From a virus, in IMG/VR virus record IMGVR_UViG_3300031463_000028, positions 1 to 26,497 of that record: a stretch of 26,497 nucleotides of DNA; one strand, given 5' to 3'. Shown here piece after piece: positions 1 through 7,159 of this stretch; the stretch's first letter is position 1; every line of letters begins with the position of its first letter. Made by a program: the position numbers and the translations under genes. Below the pieces are notes generated by a model. It had not been told where the DNA came from, made no database searches, and saw only the letters and a program-made list of their open reading frames with translations.

Positions 1-31
1 TAATTGAAACATGCAATTGATTGCATGTCTC
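1..31. repeat. Palindromic element, copy 1
   Basis: Bases 11-26 form a perfect palindrome with 7-base arms around a TG centre (ATGCAATTGATTGCAT). Bases 1-31 match 17760-17790 at 26 of 31 positions, counted by hand. Both copies lie just before the start codon of a structural gene, and both begin with TAA, which at the second copy is an in-frame stop. The element may extend upstream of the window. It could be an operator, an RNA hairpin, or the end of a duplicated segment. Confidence 0.55.
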
Positions 32-48
32 AAGGGGAGGGAAATCTA

Positions 49-1206
49 ATGTCTCTGCTTGACTATGTGAAACCGACTCTGGCACCAGATGTGTGGGCTG
101 ATGAAGGAGAAGTTTTAGCTTCTTCGGTAGAGAAGCAGATTGTTGGCACACTTGACGGAATATTTAGGAAGTTCGGCACTGAAATGGAAGATTTTGTGGC
201 TAATCTCTATATTATTGGGGGCATTACCAGTCGTCAGTGGGTTGATAGCTCGGACATTGATGTAACGGTTGTGGTGCGAGATGATGTGACTGAGGATACA
301 CTGGAGGCCATCCATCGTTATGTTGTTAAAAATGTGAATGGACAGACTGCTCCCGGAACAAAACATCCAGTTAACTACTTTTTCAAGCGCAAAAAAGATT
401 TTACCACCGAGGTAGCCCAGGCAGTTTATGATGTGATGGGAAGAAGATGGCTTTATCGGGACGAGCGGGGCGACGAATATGACCCAGAGGTTAGGTATGA
501 AGATAAATTGGTTGTAGCTAAGGCAGTTGCCTCGAATGTTATCGAGTTGATGGAGGAACTAAAGCGGGACTTGCTTGATTTGGCCGACTTAAAAGATTTA
601 GTCAAGGATAGTGATTTTTATCGTGACCTTTATTACAAGAAGCAGGCACAGGCATGGGCTGATGTGGATAATCTTCAGCGACTTTACTATCAGATTCATC
701 AACAACGCAATCAAGCGTTTATTGACGACCCCCGAGGTGGAAATGAAAGTCTGGCTAATGTTATTTATAAATATCTGGAGAAATACAGTTACTTGAGCGA
801 ACTGAAGGATATTCTCAATAGTCGGGAAGAGTTTATTAAAAGTTTGAGCCAGGCAGTTGGGTTGGATATTGAGGAAGTGCTGGAGCCAAAACCGAGAGTT
901 GAGGAGGAGGTGCGGAAAAGCGAGCCTCCATCGGATTCAATCCGAGAGAAGGTAGCAGCCCTGTGCCACGAGCAATGGTCGTGTTGGATGAGTTATTTGT
1001 TCGACAAGAGCATCAAGAATAATGACGGTAGTGTGACTATTCCTAAGGATTTTGTTGAGCGGTGGATGCGACAGATGAGGACGTCATATACAGAGTTGAG
1101 CGAGCCGGAGAAGGATAGTGATCGCCGTGAAGCTGATAAGTTTTTATTGCTGTTGGGTATTGAGGCAACGGAGGGTATAGGCAATGATAATTACCAAGAA
1201 AGGTAA
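49..1206 (+). CDS. Nucleotidyltransferase-fold protein upstream of terminase
   Basis: A 385-residue protein. I place the start at ATG 49 because AAGGGGAGGG lies just upstream; the frame also opens at TTG 4, but that stretch covers a palindromic element. Residues 57-71 show the DNA polymerase beta-type nucleotidyltransferase signature: a GG pair, a short helix, then S-D-I-D (D69 and D71 as likely metal ligands), followed by a hydrophobic strand. A later strand, HPVNYFF, has no obvious third carboxylate, so activity is uncertain. The rest is charged and helical, ending in a segment rich in E, K and R. Proteins of this fold transfer nucleotides to proteins, RNA or small molecules; the substrate here is unknown. 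Its end overlaps the terminase gene by 23 bases, so the two are probably translated together. The fold is fairly sure; the role is not. Confidence 0.65.
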   Translation: MSLLDYVKPTLAPDVWADEGEVLASSVEKQIVGTLDGIFRKFGTEMEDFVANLYIIGGITSRQWVDSSDIDVTVVVRDDVTEDTLEAIHRYVVKNVNGQTAPGTKHPVNYFFKRKKDFTTEVAQAVYDVMGRRWLYRDERGDEYDPEVRYEDKLVVAKAVASNVIELMEELKRDLLDLADLKDLVKDSDFYRDLYYKKQAQAWADVDNLQRLYYQIHQQRNQAFIDDPRGGNESLANVIYKYLEKYSYLSELKDILNSREEFIKSLSQAVGLDIEEVLEPKPRVEEEVRKSEPPSDSIREKVAALCHEQWSCWMSYLFDKSIKNNDGSVTIPKDFVERWMRQMRTSYTELSEPEKDSDRREADKFLLLLGIEATEGIGNDNYQER

Positions 1207-3253
1207 GAGTGTTAGTGTTCTTACTTTTAAGGAGTTTGAGGCACAGGCAGTTAGCCGAGCCAAGAGTCTTAGCCCGGATGAGCTTAAGTTTTTCCAGCAG
1301 GGTATTCGTGAGATTGTTCAGATGTATCAGGCCGGGGAAAAGATTACTCCGGACAAGTTTGATATGATTGTTAATAAATATGTGGCTCTGGCAAAGTGGA
1401 AAAATGGCTGTGCCCCGGTTGATCCAGAGACATTTTTGCTGGATGATTTTTATCTTGGTAAAATGGGGAAGACACTTTATCCGAAGTTGATTGATGACTT
1501 TATTGAGTTATTTTCGGGGAACTATTACAAAGTGCTATTGATGGGTTCTATCGGTTGTGGCAAAAGCACTTTTGCCTATATCAGTATGGCCCGTGTGCTT
1601 TATGAGTTAAGTTGTATGAAGAGTCCACAAAGAGTTTGTCATATTCAGGAGGGGAGCCGTCTTGACCTATTAGCAATTAGTGTGCGAGTTCCGTTGGCAA
1701 AAAAGGCTGTTTATAAACCCGTATGTGATATTATAGAGGCCAGTCCGTATTTTCAGCAAAACTTTAAGCCAGACATCACTCAGGACGAATGTCGTTTTCC
1801 GTCGAGCATCAATTTCCAGCCAGTAGCCAACGATACTGTTAATGTTCTTTCATTAAATGTATTTGGTGGGATCATTGACGAAGTGAACTTTATGGACACT
1901 CCGCACAACCGTGCAGTATCGTCTGATGGTCGGGCTATTACAAACGCCGAACAGCTTTATAATAGCCTAAGTCGTCGTATCAAGTCTCGTTTTATGGAGG
2001 GCGGTTATATTCCTGGAAAGTTGTTTTTGTTGTCGTCCAAGCGAGCCAAGTCTGATTTTACGGAAAAAGCGGTGCGGGATGATGCCGATGACCCGAATGT
2101 GTTTGTTCGTGACCATGCCATGTGGGAAGTCAAGCCAGGTGTTTTTATGAACTCGAAGATGTTCCGTGTTTTGGTCGGAAATGATGTGGTAAAGAGTCGT
2201 ATTATGAAAGATGGTGAGGAGCTAAAGAAATCTGAAATCGATAGTGGTTGTTATTATATTGAAGTCCCGGAAGAATTTCGCTCGGAATTTGAAAATGAGT
2301 TAGAGGGGTCTCTGCGAGACTTGGCCGGTATTGCGACGGAGGCTATTCATCCGTTTATCGGAAATCGGGAGGCCCTGGCTTTGGCGGTGGATAAGAGCAG
2401 AGAACATCCATTTACATCATACGAATGGGTGGCTGGAGACGATGCTTCGTTTATTTGGGAAAAGCTGTGCAGGAAAGACCCCATTACAGGGGAAATGACT
2501 CCGATATTGCATCCTTATGCTCATCGCCATGCTGCTATTGATACTAGTTTGACGGGTGATGCCACGGGGCTGGCGGTTGGTCATCAGGCGGGGGTGAAGA
2601 AGATGACAAAGATTAGTGATGATGGCGGGCAGGTAATCGAAGAGTTGCCGATTGTCGTTATTGATTTTATGCTTCGTATTCGTCCGCCGAAGGGTGATGA
2701 GATACAGCTCCTTGATGTCCGACGACTTATTTATGAACTTAACAAGCACGGTGGGTTTAATATCACATTTGTGGGGCTGGATGGGTTCCAGTCTGTGGAC
2801 AGTAAGCAACAGTTTGTCCGCAATGGTATCCAATCGGAAATTATTTCGGTGGATAGGTCTCCCGACCCCTACTTAGCTTTGAAGCATTGTATTTATGATG
2901 GGCGGATATTATTTTATGAATATTGGCCTCTTTTGGACGAGCTGAAATCTTTGGAGTGGATTGCGACTAAGAAGAAGGTAGACCACCCCGAAGGCGGAAG
3001 TAAAGATGTAGCTGATGCGGTTGCTTCAGTTTGCTATACAGTTCAGGGCTTGCATAAAGATAGTCATCGTAATATAATTAACTCATTGCCAATGCCGACT
3101 CCAATTAAGGGTGGACATATTGACGGTGAGGGAGATGATTCTTATGGCAATTTTGGATTCAGTCGTTTGATACAGGTGAGTCCATCTTCTGGGCAAGAGA
3201 GGCGATTTAGAGGCTATCCTGGGGAATCTCGTTACGAAAGTGATGACAGATAA
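1184..3253 (+). CDS. Terminase large subunit (packaging ATPase and nuclease)
   Basis: A 689-residue large terminase, the motor that drives DNA into the prohead and cuts the concatemer. The N-terminal ATPase shows Walker A GSIGCGKST (residues 121-129) and Walker B VFGGIIDE (226-233, with D232 and catalytic E233); LLSSKRA further on is a plausible coupling motif. The C-terminal half has the RNase H-like nuclease pattern of three acidic sites: D453 in AAIDTSLTGD, D533 in FVGLDGF and D608/D611 in DVADAV. Length is in the normal range for the family (T4 gp17 is 610). The ATG at 1184 lies inside the end of the previous gene and follows GGAGGGT. No small terminase subunit is seen in the window. The portal gene follows after 39 bases, the usual phage arrangement. 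Confidence 0.95.
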   Translation: MIITKKGKSVSVLTFKEFEAQAVSRAKSLSPDELKFFQQGIREIVQMYQAGEKITPDKFDMIVNKYVALAKWKNGCAPVDPETFLLDDFYLGKMGKTLYPKLIDDFIELFSGNYYKVLLMGSIGCGKSTFAYISMARVLYELSCMKSPQRVCHIQEGSRLDLLAISVRVPLAKKAVYKPVCDIIEASPYFQQNFKPDITQDECRFPSSINFQPVANDTVNVLSLNVFGGIIDEVNFMDTPHNRAVSSDGRAITNAEQLYNSLSRRIKSRFMEGGYIPGKLFLLSSKRAKSDFTEKAVRDDADDPNVFVRDHAMWEVKPGVFMNSKMFRVLVGNDVVKSRIMKDGEELKKSEIDSGCYYIEVPEEFRSEFENELEGSLRDLAGIATEAIHPFIGNREALALAVDKSREHPFTSYEWVAGDDASFIWEKLCRKDPITGEMTPILHPYAHRHAAIDTSLTGDATGLAVGHQAGVKKMTKISDDGGQVIEELPIVVIDFMLRIRPPKGDEIQLLDVRRLIYELNKHGGFNITFVGLDGFQSVDSKQQFVRNGIQSEIISVDRSPDPYLALKHCIYDGRILFYEYWPLLDELKSLEWIATKKKVDHPEGGSKDVADAVASVCYTVQGLHKDSHRNIINSLPMPTPIKGGHIDGEGDDSYGNFGFSRLIQVSPSSGQERRFRGYPGESRYESDDR

Positions 3254-3292
3254 TGGTTATAATGAGAATAATAAGTAAATAGGTGGTGAATC

Positions 3293-6200
3293 ATGGCCAT
3301 CAAAGAGACGATTAAAAACTTTATCCGTGAAGTCTTCGGTCGGGAAAAGGGACGGCAGGAAAGTTCTAAAATTGACGACATGATGGATAAACTGCCGAGT
3401 CATCTTTCGTTCTTGGTGGGCGGTGGCATTAGTGACATTGCCAGATATCTCCAGATGGAAGATGATATTAAGTGCTTGACAGGGGATACAAGAATTGCTG
3501 TGTTGAATGATGGCCTACAGTGGGTGCCCATCAAGCAGTTGGCGGAGGTTTATGGGGCAGACGACTCACTATTTGTTCTTAGTTACGACCGAGAACATAA
3601 AAAAGTGGTTTGTGCTAAGGCATATCATCCTAGAAAGACCAAGGAAAATGCCAAAGTTTTTTATGTAGTGATGGCTGGTTCACTCAAGAATGCAAACCAG
3701 TCGTATGTGATTCGGGCAACGGCCAATCATCCATTCTTGATGCAGGATGGTAAAACATATAAGCGGGTGGATGAGTTGAAGCCTGGTGATTTAGTAATGC
3801 CTGTTAGTTCATCGTCAAATGGCTGTATGGACGCTCAGCACTGGATAAAGAGTATATGCGTCGTTGCTGTTCTCCCGGCAGGGGAGGCTGATGTATACGA
3901 CTTGACTGTTCCAGGCTACGAGAACTTTGCAGCCGAGGGTGTGTTTGTCCATAATTCCCGTTATATGGATTACGAGGATATGGATGACCTCCCAGAACTT
4001 TCGGCAGCCCTTGATATATATTCTGACGATTCGACCCAACCGCATGTTGTGTCCGGCGAATCATTGTGGGTTGAGGGACAAAATCAGGAGCTGGTGGACG
4101 ACCTGAACGAGATGTTGCAAAAAAGAATTGGTATCGAGGACGAACTTTGGGGCATTGCGAGAAATCTAAACAAATATGGTAATGATTTTGAAGAATTGTT
4201 GGTTAAGGATAAGGAGGGTGTTGTCGGATTAAATTTCATGGCTACTCCGTTGGTGCGCTGCATTGTGGATAAGACATGGACAGTGCTCGGCTATAAGTAT
4301 CATCCAGAAGGGAGGTTTTCAAAAACCAGCGAGGAAGATTTCAGGGCATATTTGGAAAAGAGAAAAGTTCCCCCTTTGGGTGAGGTCATCTTTGAAGATT
4401 GGGAGGTGGCGCATTTCAAACTCGGTTCTCGTCGTCGGTGGGACATATATGGCACCTGCTTGGATGGCGATAGCTTGGTATGGGGCCAGGAACAGGTCAG
4501 TCCCATCAAGAATATGGGCGCCGGATATCGTGCCGTTTCTTATGATGGCGGTCGGCTGATTGATGGCGATGTTGTGGCTCAGAAGAGCAATGGCATCAAG
4601 AAGGTGTATCGGATGACGCTGTGCCATCGGGAAATCGTGGCGACTTCAAACCATCCATTCTTGGTATATGCGAGAATCGGAGCAAGCAAGCGGCACACGG
4701 GCAAGGAAATCCGCCACTATATATATGCCGACAAGCCGGAGTGGAAGGAGTTGAAGGATATCAAGGTCGGCGACAGGGTGGTTATTTCCACCGAGATGGA
4801 GCACGGGATTGCTGATGTTGCCTTTGGATGCGACAGTAAGAAGTATCGGAAGACCATTAAGATTCCGACACATTCGTCGGTGGCGTTCTGCCGCTGGTTC
4901 GGGTTCATGTTGGGTGGCGGGTGGGTGCATGGCAACCAGGTCGTGTTCGCCGAGGGCACCAGCCGTGCGAACAATAAGCAATATAAGCAGCTCTTCAAAT
5001 CACTCTTCGGCCTGGGCTGCACTTATCGCAAGAATGTGAATGGTGATTACGGGCAGTTCGTTGTGTCGTCAAAGGAGCTGGCTGAGTTCATGGAGGGCAT
5101 TGGCTGGAAGAACGGGGCGCATAACAAGCGGCTGCCGGATTGGGTGTGGCGGCTTCCCCGTAGCCAGAAGGAAGCTCTGTTGTGGGGGTTCATGGACGCT
5201 GACGGGTGGGATGCCATGACCAATGGGCATAAGGTGTATGGCATTGAGCTGTGCAATGAGAGCCTTCTGCGGGACATCAAGGCCCTGATTGACGGCCTAG
5301 GGTATGCGTGCGGCAATGTCAAGTCCAGACAGCGAAGGGGACACCGGATGAAGGATGGCCGCATCATTCAGGGCGGGACTTCCTACTATCTGTTCTTCTA
5401 TGACAACAAGCTCAAAACGCCGTTTGATGTGTCGCTGGTGCAGAGCATCGAGTATGTCGGCGAGCGTGAGGTGTTTGATATCCAGATTGACAACGATGCC
5501 CATAACTTCGTGGCCAATGGAATCGTTGTGCACAATAGCGTCCTCGAGGCGGCCCGATGGATATGGCGTCGCTTAGTTTTGCTTGAAGACTCTATGTTGA
5601 TTTATCGTTTAACCAGAAGTCCTTCGAGGTTTGTATTTTTCGTTGATATAGGTGATAAAAGTGGGCCAGAGGCATGGAAACATTTGAATAATGTAAGGAA
5701 TGAGTTTAAGAAAAAGAAATTTGTGAATGCCAGTGGCCACCTCGATATGCGCTATAACCCGTTGGCCAATGATGAGGATTTGTTTATCCCGGTGCGGGGC
5801 GGCAAGCGTGGCATTGAGGTGGAGACTCTACAAGGCCCTATTTATGGGGCTATTGACGATGTGGAGTATTTTAAGGATAAGCTCTATGCCGCCATTAAGA
5901 TTCCGAAGTGTCTGAGTGGGGAGACCGAGATACCGCTGACGAACGGCCAGGTGGTTAAGATGGTAGAACTGCATCAGCGTATCGAAGCCGGAGAGAAGCT
6001 GTGGGTGTATTCGATTTCGCCGGAGGGCCATGTGGTGCCAGGTGAGATTTTGAAGACCGAGCTGACCGACCCGGATGCCAAGGTAGTTGAGGTCGAACTG
6101 GACAATGGCGAAAAGGTAGTCTGCACGGACAACCATCCGTTTATGCTTAAGGATGGGAAATACCGTGAGGCCAAAGACCTGGTAGCGGGCGACAGCCTGA

Positions 6201-7048
6201 TGTCTTGGGTGGTTAGGAGTCCCCGTTGTGGGGTTGTGGCGGTTAGGGCACTGAGCGACAGGATTCCTGTATATGATTTGCATGTGAAGGACTATCATAA
6301 CTTTGCTATTGCCCAGGGTGTCTATGTGCATAATTCATATCTCGGATTTGAGGAGGATGTGTCGGCTAAAGCCTTGTTGAGTCAGGAGGACATCCGTTTT
6401 AGTCGCACCATTTTGAGGATTCAGCGGGAAATTCGCAATGGATTTAGGCGAGTCTGTAATGTGCATTTGGCAGCCAAGGGTATTGACCCGGCTGAAGTTG
6501 ATTTTGATGTAATGATGACGATTCCGTCAGCTATTTTCGAGCAAGCATATCTCCAGGTGCTACAAACTCGTGCAGAAGTCGCTGACAAAATGCAGGATTT
6601 TGTGTCCATGGACTGGTTGTTGAGGGAAATCTTTCATTTTTCTGACGCTGAAATTGCCGAGATGGAACGGCAACGGGCTAATGTGGATGCTGAGGGCAGG
6701 CCGACACTTGACCTGAGTGATGTGCCATCCGATGCTGAAATTCCTGTTGAGGTGCCGGAGGGAAGCGATGTGGTGCAACAGGTAGTGAAGGCTCTGAAAC
6801 GGCAAGGTGTTTCTGCGAAGAAGGTGCTGAACGACCGCATTACTCTCGGCTTGGCCAAGGACAAGATCGACAAAGCTCTGAGCAGTGTCTATAAGCGGAG
6901 TGATGGCAGACGGATGGAGGGGAAGCTGGATGTTCTTTTGCGGAGCGATAAACGGCTTGAAGAGCGGCTGAAGAATCTTTCCAGTCTCTTGACCGAACTT
7001 AAACATGGTATGGCCATTCGGCAACATCGGACGACTAATGAGGAATAA
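3293..7048 (+). CDS. Portal protein precursor (T4 gp20-like) with three inteins
   Basis: A 1251-residue open frame encoding a portal protein split into four exteins: residues 1-60, 222-388, 749-872 and 1015-1251. Removing the three inteins leaves 588 residues, close to T4 gp20 (524). The joined protein recreates gp20-family motifs: SRYMDYEDMDDLPELSAALD after junction 1, GT-SVLEAARWIWRRLVLLED across junction 2, and AIKIPK-SYLGF across junction 3, with FFVDIGD and DDVEYFKDKLYAAI between. The portal is the dodecameric ring at the capsid vertex through which DNA enters and the tail attaches. The C-terminus (about residues 1120-1251) is charged and helical. The start follows AGGTGGTG. All three inteins must splice for the conserved core to be continuous, so portal maturation depends on protein splicing. 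The family call is firm from these motifs; splicing itself is inferred. Confidence 0.93.
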   Translation: MAIKETIKNFIREVFGREKGRQESSKIDDMMDKLPSHLSFLVGGGISDIARYLQMEDDIKCLTGDTRIAVLNDGLQWVPIKQLAEVYGADDSLFVLSYDREHKKVVCAKAYHPRKTKENAKVFYVVMAGSLKNANQSYVIRATANHPFLMQDGKTYKRVDELKPGDLVMPVSSSSNGCMDAQHWIKSICVVAVLPAGEADVYDLTVPGYENFAAEGVFVHNSRYMDYEDMDDLPELSAALDIYSDDSTQPHVVSGESLWVEGQNQELVDDLNEMLQKRIGIEDELWGIARNLNKYGNDFEELLVKDKEGVVGLNFMATPLVRCIVDKTWTVLGYKYHPEGRFSKTSEEDFRAYLEKRKVPPLGEVIFEDWEVAHFKLGSRRRWDIYGTCLDGDSLVWGQEQVSPIKNMGAGYRAVSYDGGRLIDGDVVAQKSNGIKKVYRMTLCHREIVATSNHPFLVYARIGASKRHTGKEIRHYIYADKPEWKELKDIKVGDRVVISTEMEHGIADVAFGCDSKKYRKTIKIPTHSSVAFCRWFGFMLGGGWVHGNQVVFAEGTSRANNKQYKQLFKSLFGLGCTYRKNVNGDYGQFVVSSKELAEFMEGIGWKNGAHNKRLPDWVWRLPRSQKEALLWGFMDADGWDAMTNGHKVYGIELCNESLLRDIKALIDGLGYACGNVKSRQRRGHRMKDGRIIQGGTSYYLFFYDNKLKTPFDVSLVQSIEYVGEREVFDIQIDNDAHNFVANGIVVHNSVLEAARWIWRRLVLLEDSMLIYRLTRSPSRFVFFVDIGDKSGPEAWKHLNNVRNEFKKKKFVNASGHLDMRYNPLANDEDLFIPVRGGKRGIEVETLQGPIYGAIDDVEYFKDKLYAAIKIPKCLSGETEIPLTNGQVVKMVELHQRIEAGEKLWVYSISPEGHVVPGEILKTELTDPDAKVVEVELDNGEKVVCTDNHPFMLKDGKYREAKDLVAGDSLMSWVVRSPRCGVVAVRALSDRIPVYDLHVKDYHNFAIAQGVYVHNSYLGFEEDVSAKALLSQEDIRFSRTILRIQREIRNGFRRVCNVHLAAKGIDPAEVDFDVMMTIPSAIFEQAYLQVLQTRAEVADKMQDFVSMDWLLREIFHFSDAEIAEMERQRANVDAEGRPTLDLSDVPSDAEIPVEVPEGSDVVQQVVKALKRQGVSAKKVLNDRITLGLAKDKIDKALSSVYKRSDGRRMEGKLDVLLRSDKRLEERLKNLSSLLTELKHGMAIRQHRTTNEE
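3473..3955 (+). mobile_element. Portal intein 1 (161-residue mini-intein)
   Basis: Residues 61-221 of the portal frame. It starts with Cys (CLTGDTRI, block A), has a block B T-x-N-H motif (ATANHPFL), and ends GVFVHN followed by Ser as the +1 extein nucleophile. There is no endonuclease domain, so it is a mini-intein. Block F reads VPGYENFAAEG, with Glu where the other two inteins here have His; some active inteins lack that His, so splicing is still expected. Base composition looks like the surrounding portal. The insertion site lies just before the conserved RYMDYEDMD portal segment. Confidence 0.9.
4457..5536 (+). mobile_element. Portal intein 2 (360 residues, LAGLIDADG endonuclease domain)
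   Basis: Residues 389-748 of the portal frame. The splicing domain has Cys1 (CLDGDSLVWG), block B VATSNHPFLV, and a C-terminal DNDAHNFVANGIVVHN followed by Ser. Between them lies a DOD-type homing endonuclease with two LAGLIDADG helices: block C FGFMLGGGW (residues 536-544) and block E LWGFMDADG (630-638). Block E keeps its acidic D637, but block C has Gly542 (GGC) at the matching catalytic position, one transition away from Asp (GAC). The DNA is clearly richer in G+C than the flanking portal: 40 of 60 bases at 5101-5160 against 21 of 60 at 5581-5640, which suggests separate ancestry. It sits inside the very conserved GT-SVLEAAR motif. Confidence 0.93.
5909..6334 (+). mobile_element. Portal intein 3 (142-residue mini-intein)
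   Basis: Residues 873-1014 of the portal frame. It begins CLSGETEI, has block B VVCTDNHPFML, block F PVYDLHVKDYHNFAIAQ with its His present, and ends GVYVHN followed by Ser. At 142 residues it is close to the minimum for a splicing domain and has no endonuclease. G+C is raised compared with the extein on its left (32 of 60 at 5941-6000). It interrupts the portal motif IPK-SYLGF, one of the best conserved stretches of the gp20 family. Confidence 0.92.
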
Positions 7049-7073
7049 TTTGTGCCAAAACAGCATGTTACTC

Positions 7074-7103
7074 TTGACAATGATAATACTTATTTCATAT
7101 AAT
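7074..7103 (+). promoter_or_regulatory. Consensus sigma70-type promoter
   Basis: TTGACA at 7074-7079 and TATAAT at 7098-7103 are both perfect consensus hexamers separated by 18 bases, inside the 111-base gap after the portal gene. Transcription would start near 7110 and run into the gene at 7160. The predicted leader holds a perfect 10-base palindrome, GAGATATCTC, at 7127-7136, which could be an operator. This is the best promoter seen in the window. Confidence 0.75.
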
Positions 7104-7159
7104 CAAGTAAAATAATGAATTGATGGGAGATATCTCATCGTCCTGTGGAAGGAGATAAT

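Noticed and set aside
4-48. TTG start at base 4 for the first gene
   Set aside because: It would translate through the palindromic element, while ATG 49 has a strong binding site.
1184-3253. Intein or intron in the terminase, as often seen in phages
   Set aside because: The ATPase and nuclease motifs follow each other at normal spacing with no Cys...HN block.
3258-3263. TATAAT between terminase and portal genes
   Set aside because: No acceptable -35 hexamer at 16-18 bases upstream; could be chance in an A/T-rich gap.
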